Below, piece by piece: positions 1-5,449 of a DNA stretch of 28,850 nucleotides (position 1 is its first letter; each line of letters starts with the position of its first letter). The stretch is taken from positions 1-28,850 of IMG/VR virus record IMGVR_UViG_3300027759_000328; one strand, written 5' to 3'. A program made the position numbers and the translations under genes. The notes under the pieces were generated by a model. The model ran no database searches and was not told the origin of the DNA. It saw only the letters and a program-made list of their open reading frames with translations. This DNA is from a virus.

Positions 1-387
1 GCTGCTGCCTTGGATAGTTCCTAAGTGTTTACGCAACACCACGCTCACGTGGTTGGACAGGGTGCGCATCTCGTAGGTAGCCTGCTCGCGCAGCGCATCC
101 CACTCGTCTTGGGTTAGCTGTATGCGTTCGCGTTGCGTCACGAGTGCATCGGTAGGGTCGCGGGTAGTGGCAGATGTCTTGGGTTTGAACCTCCAGTCGG
201 TGTTGAATCGCACGCACTCCTCTGCCATCGCGTTGCGTAAGCCTCGCAAATAAGAGCGTTTTTCTGCAAGGTCGGCTTCGTATTTAGCCTTGCGTGCGGC
301 ATCTTCTTCGGGTGTTGAGGCGCGGTACTTGCTGACATCGCCCATGTCAGATTTGATTTTTGCTAGAACATCGGTGAGATTGTCCAT
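1..387 (-). CDS. Uncharacterised leftward protein, C-terminus beyond window
   Basis: The reverse strand is open from an ATG at 387 to base 1, giving 129 codons with no stop, so the protein continues off the left edge. It starts MDNLTDVLAKIKSDMGDVSK. Residues about 25-50 are charged and helix-prone (EEDAARKAKYEADLAEKRSY). A second helical stretch begins near LTQDEWDALREQATYEMRTL. An AGGA lies nine bases before the ATG, a weak ribosome site. I recognise no family. The later part resembles short helical DNA-binding or coiled-coil proteins only in general composition. It is transcribed opposite to the virion genes, in the same direction as 1174-1911, so it probably belongs to an early or accessory leftward region. 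Steady codon use over 387 bases and the ribosome site support a real gene. Confidence 0.6.
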   Translation of the reverse strand, partial: MDNLTDVLAKIKSDMGDVSKYRASTPEEDAARKAKYEADLAEKRSYLRGLRNAMAEECVRFNTDWRFKPKTSATTRDPTDALVTQRERIQLTQDEWDALREQATYEMRTLSNHVSVVLRKHLGTIQGSS

Positions 388-443
388 GATTTGCAGTCCT
401 GTTTGAGTGGGTTTGGTGAGGGTTTGATGGATTCTAACACTGT

Positions 444-486
444 TTCGGTGATGGTTTGGGTCACTTCTGACCCGATTTGGTGATGG
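444..486. promoter_or_regulatory. Candidate operator upstream of the left-edge gene
   Basis: A perfect inverted repeat GGGTCA-CTTC-TGACCC lies at 458-473. On either side, oriented the same way, are near-identical words TTTCGGTGATGG (444-455) and ATTTGGTGATGG (475-486). On the reverse strand TAGAAT at 436-431 could be a -10 box for the leftward gene starting at 387, but I see no good -35 box. The layout resembles an operator just upstream of that promoter. No protein is assigned. Confidence 0.3.
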
Positions 487-536
487 TCGGCAAGGGTGAA
501 ATTGAGGTTTTTTGGTGTTTTTAGGGTGAAATCTTG

Positions 537-954
537 GAACACAAGTTGTTACGGTTGTTATTATGGTGTTGCGTCTTTATGGTGAGTGTGACGGAGAGTA
601 TTGACAGTGTAAAGTTTTCTGGAACATGGAGATGCCCTGTTTATGCGGGTCTGCGCGGGATTTTGCGGCCGTGTTCCGATGTTCCAGACCTTTTAGGACA
701 AACGCCAAAAAAAGACCTAATTAAGTGTGGACTTATTTAGCTGCGCCACAGGAACGCCATCGTGCTAGAGCCAGAACAGACTAACCACTACTACTACTAT
801 AAATATAATAAATATAATAATAATAATAGAAAGAAAAAGGCTTGCTTTTCCCTTGTTGCTGTGATGCGTTGTGATGCTGCACGCGCGTTGTGCTGCTCTA
901 TTGTCATGGTTGCCGTGTTCCAGAACATCCCAGAACATGCTGGAACACCGGAAC
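537..954. repeat. Cluster of GAAC/GTTC motifs
   Basis: GAAC occurs at 537, 622, 752, 774, 923, 933, 943 and 951. GTTC occurs at 673, 681 and 917. Most copies extend to TGGAACA or TGTTCCA. The densest block, 916-955, has GAAC starting at 923, 933 and 943, exactly one helical turn apart, with a fourth at 951. TGTTC at 916-920 and GAACA at 923-927 form a short palindrome. Such phasing is typical of sites bound cooperatively by a repressor or initiator protein. Confidence 0.45.
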
Positions 955-1076
955 ACGCTTAGTGGTTTTTCTTAGTGCCTGTTTGAGGTGCTGCGGCGTG
1001 GTGCTGCTGCCTTGTTAGGATAGTACCTTGGGCAGCATGCGTGGGTGCATGCCGTGTCGGTCGGGGTCGCGTGTCG

Positions 1077-1102
1077 ATCCTCATATCCGATATGAGGATA
1101 AG
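1077..1102. repeat. 26-base repeat with 23-base palindrome, copy 1
   Basis: The palindrome has arms ATCCTCATATC and GATATGAGGAT around a single C (1077-1099), followed by AAG. The same 26 bases occur at 2024-2049. This copy lies just beyond the terminator of the leftward gene 1174-1911. Near-perfect dyad symmetry and exact duplication indicate a protein-binding or recombination site. It lacks a T-tract and is unlikely to be a terminator. Confidence 0.75.
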
Positions 1103-1126
1103 GAAAACTTAGGGGATTTTTGAACC

Positions 1127-1155
1127 AAAAAAAAACCCTGCACCGAAGTGCAGGG
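1127..1155 (-). terminator. Intrinsic terminator with UUCG tetraloop
   Basis: On the reverse strand CCCTGCAC, TTCG and GTGCAGGG form a perfect 8-bp stem with the very stable C(UUCG)G loop (1155-1136), followed by nine T residues (1135-1127). It begins 18 bases after the stop codon of the leftward gene 1174-1911. This is a textbook Rho-independent terminator. Confidence 0.93.
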
Positions 1156-1173
1156 TCGAAAGGGCTTGTGGGT

Positions 1174-1911
1174 TTACGCTGCTTTGCGTGCCTTGGTCAC
1201 GGGTTTGGTTGCGGGGGCTGCGGGTTTGGTTGCGGGGGCTGCGGGTTTGGTTGCGGTAGGCGTGGCAGGGATTGCCCACGTATCGCCCCACATGTCCACT
1301 AGCTTCGCGAGTGCAGGGTTCAGAACCAAAACTTGGTTCCAAGTTTCCTGCGTGCACGCTGCGCGAACTGCACAAAGGGCTTTGCCGATCTCGCGCTGCG
1401 CATCTGCGGGTTTGTTGATGCTGTTGGGCTTGACGATCGACAGGGTAGGCACGCTAGGCGCGGTAGGGGTCGCGGTAGGGGTCGCGGTAGGGGTCGCGGT
1501 AGGGGTCGCGGTAGGGGTCGCGGTAGCGTCTGCGGGTCGCGCTGCGGGTTTAGTGGCTTTCGCTTTCGCACGTGACGCTGCAAGGTAGGGGTTAAACGAA
1601 AACTTAGTGCCTTCGTTTATTGCTTTGCGAACAAATGACAGGTAATTATCGCGGGTCGCTGCGCTGAGGGGTTTGCCCGCCTTTGTTTTTGCAGCGTCAA
1701 AGGTCGATTGAAATTTCAGCGCGAGTGCGCACGACTGCTTCACAGTCCCCATCTTGATCTTGAGTTTGCGGATTTTATCGACCTCAACTTGGATCAATTC
1801 AGGGGCTTGCGCTACGGTAACCATTGTGGTCGCGATAACGCCAACCGCAGCAAGGGCGGCTGCGCTTGAATTTGAGGCACGTGCTGCGGATTTAATTTTT
1901 GCGTCTGACAT
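1174..1911 (-). CDS. Uncharacterised basic Ala/Pro/Thr-repeat protein, own promoter and terminator
   Basis: This 245-residue protein starts at ATG 1911 with AAGGA six bases upstream on the reverse strand. Residues about 15-110 look globular: an Ala-rich stretch, then VDKIRKLKIKMGTVKQSCA and LSAATRDNYLSFVRKAINEG. Next come a Lys/Ala linker and a Thr-Pro region of ATPT units (about 131-150, from 12-base DNA repeats). A second globular part contains cysteines (GKALCAVRAACTQETW). The tail repeats PAAPATK and ends KARKAA. I recognise no family. The Lys/Ala/Pro tails resemble flexible nucleic-acid-binding tails. The gene stands alone, with a near-consensus promoter at 1967-1996 and a strong terminator at 1127-1155. 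It looks like an independently expressed phage cassette, and its function is unknown. Confidence 0.85.
   Translation of the reverse strand: MSDAKIKSAARASNSSAAALAAVGVIATTMVTVAQAPELIQVEVDKIRKLKIKMGTVKQSCALALKFQSTFDAAKTKAGKPLSAATRDNYLSFVRKAINEGTKFSFNPYLAASRAKAKATKPAARPADATATPTATPTATPTATPTATPTAPSVPTLSIVKPNSINKPADAQREIGKALCAVRAACTQETWNQVLVLNPALAKLVDMWGDTWAIPATPTATKPAAPATKPAAPATKPVTKARKAA
1202..1256. repeat. 21-base tandem repeat inside the leftward gene
   Basis: Two full copies (1202-1222 and 1223-1243) and a 13-base partial copy (1244-1256) of a unit starting GGTTTGGTTGCGGG lie in the 3' part of 1174-1911. The unit is a multiple of three and encodes the C-terminal PAAPATK repeats. Changes in copy number would stay in frame. 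Confidence 0.85.
1460..1526. repeat. 12-base tandem repeat encoding ATPT units
   Basis: Five exact copies of GCGGTAGGGGTC run from 1460 to 1519, followed by a 7-base partial copy. On the reverse strand they encode Ala-Thr-Pro-Thr units joining the two globular parts of the leftward protein. Exact identity suggests recent slippage expansion. There are no spacers, so this is not a CRISPR array. Confidence 0.92.
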
Positions 1912-1966
1912 GGTATTTCCTTGTGTGTGTGTTTGTTTTCCCTAGCTGAATTGCTAGAGAACCTCC

Positions 1967-1996
1967 AGTATATTCGGGATTACTTTACATTGTCAA
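1967..1996 (-). promoter_or_regulatory. Strong sigma70-type promoter for the leftward gene
   Basis: The reverse strand reads TTGACA at 1996-1991, an 18-base spacer, then TATACT at 1972-1967. That is a perfect -35 and a five-of-six -10. The predicted start near 1960 lies about 50 bases before the ATG at 1911. The short inverted repeat CTAGC/GCTAG (1942-1957) falls within the 5' leader. Confidence 0.8.
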
Positions 1997-2004
1997 GTGA
2001 TAAT

Positions 2005-2030
2005 CCTCACAAAACCTCACAACATCCTCA
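2005..2030. repeat. Three phased CCTCA direct repeats beside the -35 box
   Basis: CCTCA begins at 2005, 2015 and 2026, that is 10 and 11 bases apart, each preceded by A/T-rich bases. The third copy lies within the left arm of the palindrome at 2024-2046. The block starts nine bases upstream of the leftward -35 box. A regulator bound here could act on that promoter; the regulator is unknown. Confidence 0.5.
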
Positions 2031-2049
2031 TATCCGATATGAGGATAAG
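2024..2049. repeat. 26-base repeat with 23-base palindrome, copy 2
   Basis: This is identical to 1077-1102, with the dyad at 2024-2046. It lies 28 bases upstream of the -35 box of the leftward gene. The two copies, 947 bases apart, enclose the whole transcription unit: promoter, gene and terminator. It could be an operator or a recombination boundary. Confidence 0.75.
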
Positions 2050-2067
2050 CAATCCTTAGGCCAGGTA

Positions 2068-2370
2068 GTACGCGCGTCACGCGCTCGCGCACGTCACGCC
2101 ACGCTCGCTTGCGCATCACGCCACGCGCCTAGGCTGGCGATCCTTTTACGCGCGTCACGCGCACGTCACGCCACGCGCATACGCTGGCGATCCCTTTACG
2201 CGCCCGCGCCCGCATCACGCCACGCGCCCGTCACGCGCGTATCGCTCGCTGCTTTGGTTGTCGGATGGCCTCACGCCACGCCACGCGCAGTCTTTACGCG
2301 CCTGACGCGCCCGCATCACGCCACGCGCATGACGCACGTTACGCCACGCGTGACGCGCAAACGCCCGCGA
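2068..2370. repeat. Degenerate GC-rich CACGCC repeat array
   Basis: The core TCACGCCACGC, often extended to TCACGCCACGCGC, starts at 2094, 2116, 2166, 2215, 2271 and 2316, with a variant at 2339. The clearest larger units, 2129-2178 and 2179-2227, are about 50 bases and share GCTGGCGATCC, TTTACGCGC and the core. Many GCGCGTCACGCGC-like words fill the rest. Open frames through it are low-complexity Arg/His/Ala and are not believable genes. It lies between the leftward gene and terS, where a packaging or replication site could sit. Confidence 0.8.
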
Positions 2371-2528
2371 GACCGACCCACCCGCCCCGTACCCCCCAAC
2401 TCCGGCGTGGTCGTGGTCGCTCCCTATGCACTGTATTTCAGAAGCACAAAGACCAAAATCCACTAAGTTACCCTGAGACCCCCCGTCCTTTTTATCCGCC
2501 CCCAACTATATTTTTTTCTAAAAAATTT

Positions 2529-2559
2529 TGCTATACTTCGACCACAACGCCTTAAAAGG
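2529..2559 (+). promoter_or_regulatory. Extended -10 promoter and ribosome site for the packaging operon
   Basis: TGC immediately followed by TATACT (2529-2537) is an extended -10 element, downstream of an A/T-only stretch at 2508-2528. No good -35 box is present, as is common for extended -10 promoters. AAAAGG at 2554-2559 is six bases before the GTG at 2566 and supports that start. Confidence 0.55.
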
Positions 2560-2565
2560 TGCGCC

Positions 2566-3090
2566 GTGTACATTTCGCTTACTCCTGAACTTAGTATGCC
2601 CGTTGGTCTTGGGGTCACAAAACCCGCTGACGTGCACACCGCAGCCCGTGCCATGTTTAGTTCTGCACAGTTTGTTGCAGAATTTGGCGACCCCGAACCA
2701 GCCAACAAGACTGATATAGGCATCGCTCGTGATGTACTACGTGACTTTGCCGCCCCCGCCGATGTGCAACGCTCGGCAACTGCGGTGTATTTGCGCTCCT
2801 TGCTTGCAGAGTACGACCACGAGGTCGTGGAAACGGCTGTGCAAATCCGCCAGTTCGTCACCAACAGCCTAATAGAAGAAGCCGCCCCCGGAAACAAGAA
2901 CCGCATTAGGGCACTTGAACTGCTAGGTAAGATTAGTGAAGTTGGGCTATTCACTGAGCGCACAGAGATTACCGTGCGCCATCAGTCAGCAGATGAGCTA
3001 GAGACCAAAGTGCGCGACAAGCTTGCTAAGCTTATGGGCATGAGCACACCTCAACCGATTGAAGATGCCATCGTGCGCGATGCTAACTGA
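2566..3090 (+). CDS. terS: Terminase small subunit (putative)
   Basis: This 174-residue protein starts at GTG 2566, with AAAAGG six bases upstream; an in-frame ATG at 2596 is the alternative. In packaging motors the small subunit recognises viral DNA and regulates the large subunit. The assignment rests on position directly upstream of terL, fitting size, and the C-terminal half: a long helical part (VETAVQIRQFVTNSLIEEAA), then RALELLGKISEVGLFTERTE. That last pattern is one I associate with phage small terminases that carry an effector-type ending. The tail ELETKVRDKLAKLM is helical. No clear helix-turn-helix stands out in the N-terminal half. The last 11 bases overlap terL, which suggests translational coupling. 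Confidence 0.72.
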   Translation: MYISLTPELSMPVGLGVTKPADVHTAARAMFSSAQFVAEFGDPEPANKTDIGIARDVLRDFAAPADVQRSATAVYLRSLLAEYDHEVVETAVQIRQFVTNSLIEEAAPGNKNRIRALELLGKISEVGLFTERTEITVRHQSADELETKVRDKLAKLMGMSTPQPIEDAIVRDAN

Positions 3091-4606
3091 GCACGAACTC
3101 AATACCCTACACGCTAACCTTCACCTGCTAAAGGCGGAGGAACTAACAGAAGTCCTAGCTGCGCTTGAGGAATTGGAGCGCCGTAAGGTTGCGCAGACTC
3201 GCCACGATGACTTAATTGAGTTCTGCAAGGCAATGGACCCGAACTTTAAAGTCGGTCGCCACACCCGCCGCTTGGGTGATCTGCTCATGAAAATGGAGCG
3301 TGGTGAAGAAGACCGTATTGGGGTCAGCATGCCTCCGCGCCACGGCAAGTCGCAGATGGTGTCTATATATTTTCCTGCGTGGTATCTAGGTAGAAACCCT
3401 GATAAGAAAGTACTGATGGTTTCTCACACCGGGGATCTGGCGGTGGACTTTGGGCGCAAGGTGCGCAACATCGTGGACTGCGATGCCTATAAAGAGATAT
3501 TTCCTGCGGTCACCCTTGCACCAGACTCAAAGAGCGCGGGGCGTTGGAACACCAACATGGGTGGTGAATACTTTGCGTGCGGGGTGGGGTCAGCCCTTGC
3601 AGGGCGAGGTGCGCACTTCTTGATCGTAGATGATCCGTTCTCAGAACAAGATGTGCTTGGGGGCAACTACGATGTTTTTGATCGTGTGTATGAGTGGTTT
3701 ACTTACGGTGCACGCACGCGCTTGATGCCTCAGGGTAAGGTGGCTATTGTCCACACGCGTTGGCATCCGAACGATCTGATCGGCAAACTTGCTAAAGATA
3801 TGGCACGCACTGATCTGGCGGATCAGTATGAACTGTTTGAGTTTCCCGCTATCTTTAACGAAAACACGGATGACGAGAAAGCTCTTTGGCCTGAGTTCTA
3901 CGATCTTGAGGCGCTACATCGCACCAAGGCTTCGATGCCACTGTTTCAGTGGAACGCACAGTACCAACAGAATCCGACCGCCGAAGAGGGCGCACTTGTT
4001 AAGCGGGAGTGGTGGCGCAAGTGGGAGCGCGAAGACCCGCCACAGTGTGAGTACATCATCATGACGCTAGACGCTGCGGCTGAGACCAACAACCGCGCTG
4101 ACTTTACCGCGCTTTTAACGTGGGGCGTGTTTTCGGACGACAGCCTAACGCAGAGTTGCGCCAACATTATGCTGCTCAATGCCATCAACATACGCGTTGA
4201 GTTTCCCGAACTTAAAGAGATGGCAATGCGTGAGTACAAGGAGTGGGAGCCTGACTCGTTCATCGTTGAGAAGAAATCCAACGGCACACCGTTGTTTCAA
4301 GAACTGCGGCGGTTGGGCATCCCCGTGCAAGAATTTACCCCGCATCGCGGTACAGGCGATAAAATAGCGCGTATTAACGCAATATCAGATATATTTAGGT
4401 CTGGCATGGTGTGGTATCCCGAAGGGCACAAGTGGGCAGAAGCAGTCGTAGAGCAGGTTGCGGCATTCCCAGCATCAGAACATGATGACATGGTTGACTG
4501 TGTATCTATGGCGTTAGCCCGATTTCGTAATGGCGGATTTATTCGCTTGCCTACAGATGATATTGACGAACCACGAACATTTAGGCGCAAAGGCGCTTAC
4601 TACTAA
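3080..4606 (+). CDS. terL: Terminase large subunit (ATPase and nuclease)
   Basis: This 508-residue motor pumps DNA into the prohead and cuts concatemers. Walker A is PPRHGKS at residues 85-91, and Walker B is FLIVDDP near 180-186. HTRWHPNDL near 232-240 is the expected coupling region. The C-terminal RNase H-like nuclease shows MTLDAA (first acidic residue), FIVEKKSNG, and the closing pair in EHDDMVDCVSMAL. Length is normal for the family. I chose ATG 3080 because it overlaps the terS stop by 11 bases. In-frame TTG 3059 and ATG 3065 are alternatives, and no strong ribosome site separates them. The P22-like portal nearby hints at headful packaging, but that is inference. Confidence 0.95.
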   Translation: MLTEHELNTLHANLHLLKAEELTEVLAALEELERRKVAQTRHDDLIEFCKAMDPNFKVGRHTRRLGDLLMKMERGEEDRIGVSMPPRHGKSQMVSIYFPAWYLGRNPDKKVLMVSHTGDLAVDFGRKVRNIVDCDAYKEIFPAVTLAPDSKSAGRWNTNMGGEYFACGVGSALAGRGAHFLIVDDPFSEQDVLGGNYDVFDRVYEWFTYGARTRLMPQGKVAIVHTRWHPNDLIGKLAKDMARTDLADQYELFEFPAIFNENTDDEKALWPEFYDLEALHRTKASMPLFQWNAQYQQNPTAEEGALVKREWWRKWEREDPPQCEYIIMTLDAAAETNNRADFTALLTWGVFSDDSLTQSCANIMLLNAINIRVEFPELKEMAMREYKEWEPDSFIVEKKSNGTPLFQELRRLGIPVQEFTPHRGTGDKIARINAISDIFRSGMVWYPEGHKWAEAVVEQVAAFPASEHDDMVDCVSMALARFRNGGFIRLPTDDIDEPRTFRRKGAYY

Positions 4607-4612
4607 AGGCTA

Positions 4613-5440
4613 ATGATGGATGACGAGCTTCTATCCGCGCTGACATATAACCCTCGCCTTGCGGCAAAGGGCGAACAGCGGCGCGAGCGCAATGCAGAAG
4701 TTGGCGACCCGTCTGACATAGCAGAACTTGTTGCGGGTTTTCATCCAGTTATGGGACCTGCATTATCGGCAAAAGACTTAAAAGAATCATATGATAATAA
4801 CGATAAAGTAGGCATGGGTTTGGCTGGGCTAGGTATGCTTCCTATTATTGGCGGTGTAGCAAAACCAATTGCCAAGGCATTAACCAAACCGTCTTACGAA
4901 GTATTTAAAGACATCCCCAACTCAACAACTTTTTTTAAAACTGGTAGAAACCCAGATATGCCATCGTTGTACGCACATATGGACGACACAACAACAAAAG
5001 CGTTCCGTGAGCCGTCTAATATGCGCGGAACCGGTTATGCAATGCAACCTCAGTCCGGTAAAACAATTTATGTTGCGCCGCAAGATTCTAATTTTATTGC
5101 GGGCTATTTGCAGAATCCAGACATGGCAACAAAAATTGTTCCTGAGATGGACAAAAATGGCAAAGCAACCGGCAAAATGTTTGTTGAACTAACGGAAGAT
5201 TGGGGACCCAGAAAAGCAGGCGAAAAGTTATACGCAACATCGTACAAAACAAAACCGGAAGTTGGGCTTGCTCCCATGGAAATTTATAGTTCTGAAAGCA
5301 AAGTTGGCAGCACCGGAGGGGTTCATTTTGGAAGCAAAATTACAGAGGTTTTTCCAAAGCCACCGGCGGGACAATACGCACAAGGCGGCGCAATCAAAAT
5401 GCCAGATAGCTACTCTAATGGTAGCTGGAAGTTAATTTAA
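4613..5440 (+). CDS. Unknown protein between terL and portal, Gly-rich hydrophobic segment
   Basis: The protein has 275 residues from ATG 4613, or 274 from ATG 4616, which is better spaced (six bases) from AAAGG at 4605-4609. It begins with a charged helix, then a hydrophobic Gly-rich stretch at about 66-90 (GMGLAGLGMLPIIGGVAKPI). Similar segments occur before toxin domains of polymorphic toxins and in phage internal virion proteins. A globular region follows (about 95-245). The end, QYAQGGAIKMPDSYSNGSWK, carries a GG-x-x-K element like the basic proteins at 12887-16240. Its codons are visibly richer in AAA, AAT and TTT than those of terL and portal, suggesting later acquisition. I recognise no enzyme motif, and its function is unknown. 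Confidence 0.8.
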   Translation: MMDDELLSALTYNPRLAAKGEQRRERNAEVGDPSDIAELVAGFHPVMGPALSAKDLKESYDNNDKVGMGLAGLGMLPIIGGVAKPIAKALTKPSYEVFKDIPNSTTFFKTGRNPDMPSLYAHMDDTTTKAFREPSNMRGTGYAMQPQSGKTIYVAPQDSNFIAGYLQNPDMATKIVPEMDKNGKATGKMFVELTEDWGPRKAGEKLYATSYKTKPEVGLAPMEIYSSESKVGSTGGVHFGSKITEVFPKPPAGQYAQGGAIKMPDSYSNGSWKLI

Positions 5441-5449
5441 GGATAAGTC

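Larger units (their letters stand above)
388..1126. other. Non-coding control-like region
   Basis: About 740 bases hold no convincing gene. The left part (400-530) is G/T-rich on the plus strand with repeated GGTGATGG words. Bases 537-954 hold ten or more GAAC/GTTC motifs. Bases 785-830 are an AT-rich tract of ACT/ATA/AAT triplets. Bases 1035-1052 carry GCATGC twice, six bases apart. Short open frames here start with TTG or GTG or are low complexity, and I do not accept them. The mix of AT-rich DNA, phased short motifs and palindromes suits a regulatory or replication region, but that is inference. Confidence 0.5.

Noticed and set aside
534-740. 68-codon frame with a hydrophobic start
   Set aside because: It begins with TTG, has no family resemblance, and lies amid the GAAC/GTTC motif region. 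An AGGGTG upstream is not enough to accept it.
785-833. tRNA or small RNA in the AT-rich tract
   Set aside because: The sequence is a simple triplet-like repeat without cloverleaf arms or conserved tRNA bases. I saw no tRNA elsewhere in the window.
1035-1052. GCATGC inverted repeat as terminator
   Set aside because: The six-base stem is short and is not followed by T residues in either direction.
1460-1526. CRISPR-like repeat run
   Set aside because: The 12-base units are directly joined without spacers and encode an in-frame ATPT linker, so this is a minisatellite.
1921-2555. Open frames on both strands through the GC-rich array
   Set aside because: They are low-complexity Arg/His/Ala products of CACGCC repeats with unlikely starts, and frames in several phases are open for the same reason.
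3059-3079. Upstream starts for terL
   Set aside because: TTG 3059 and ATG 3065 are possible but add residues without family support. ATG 3080 gives the usual stop overlap.
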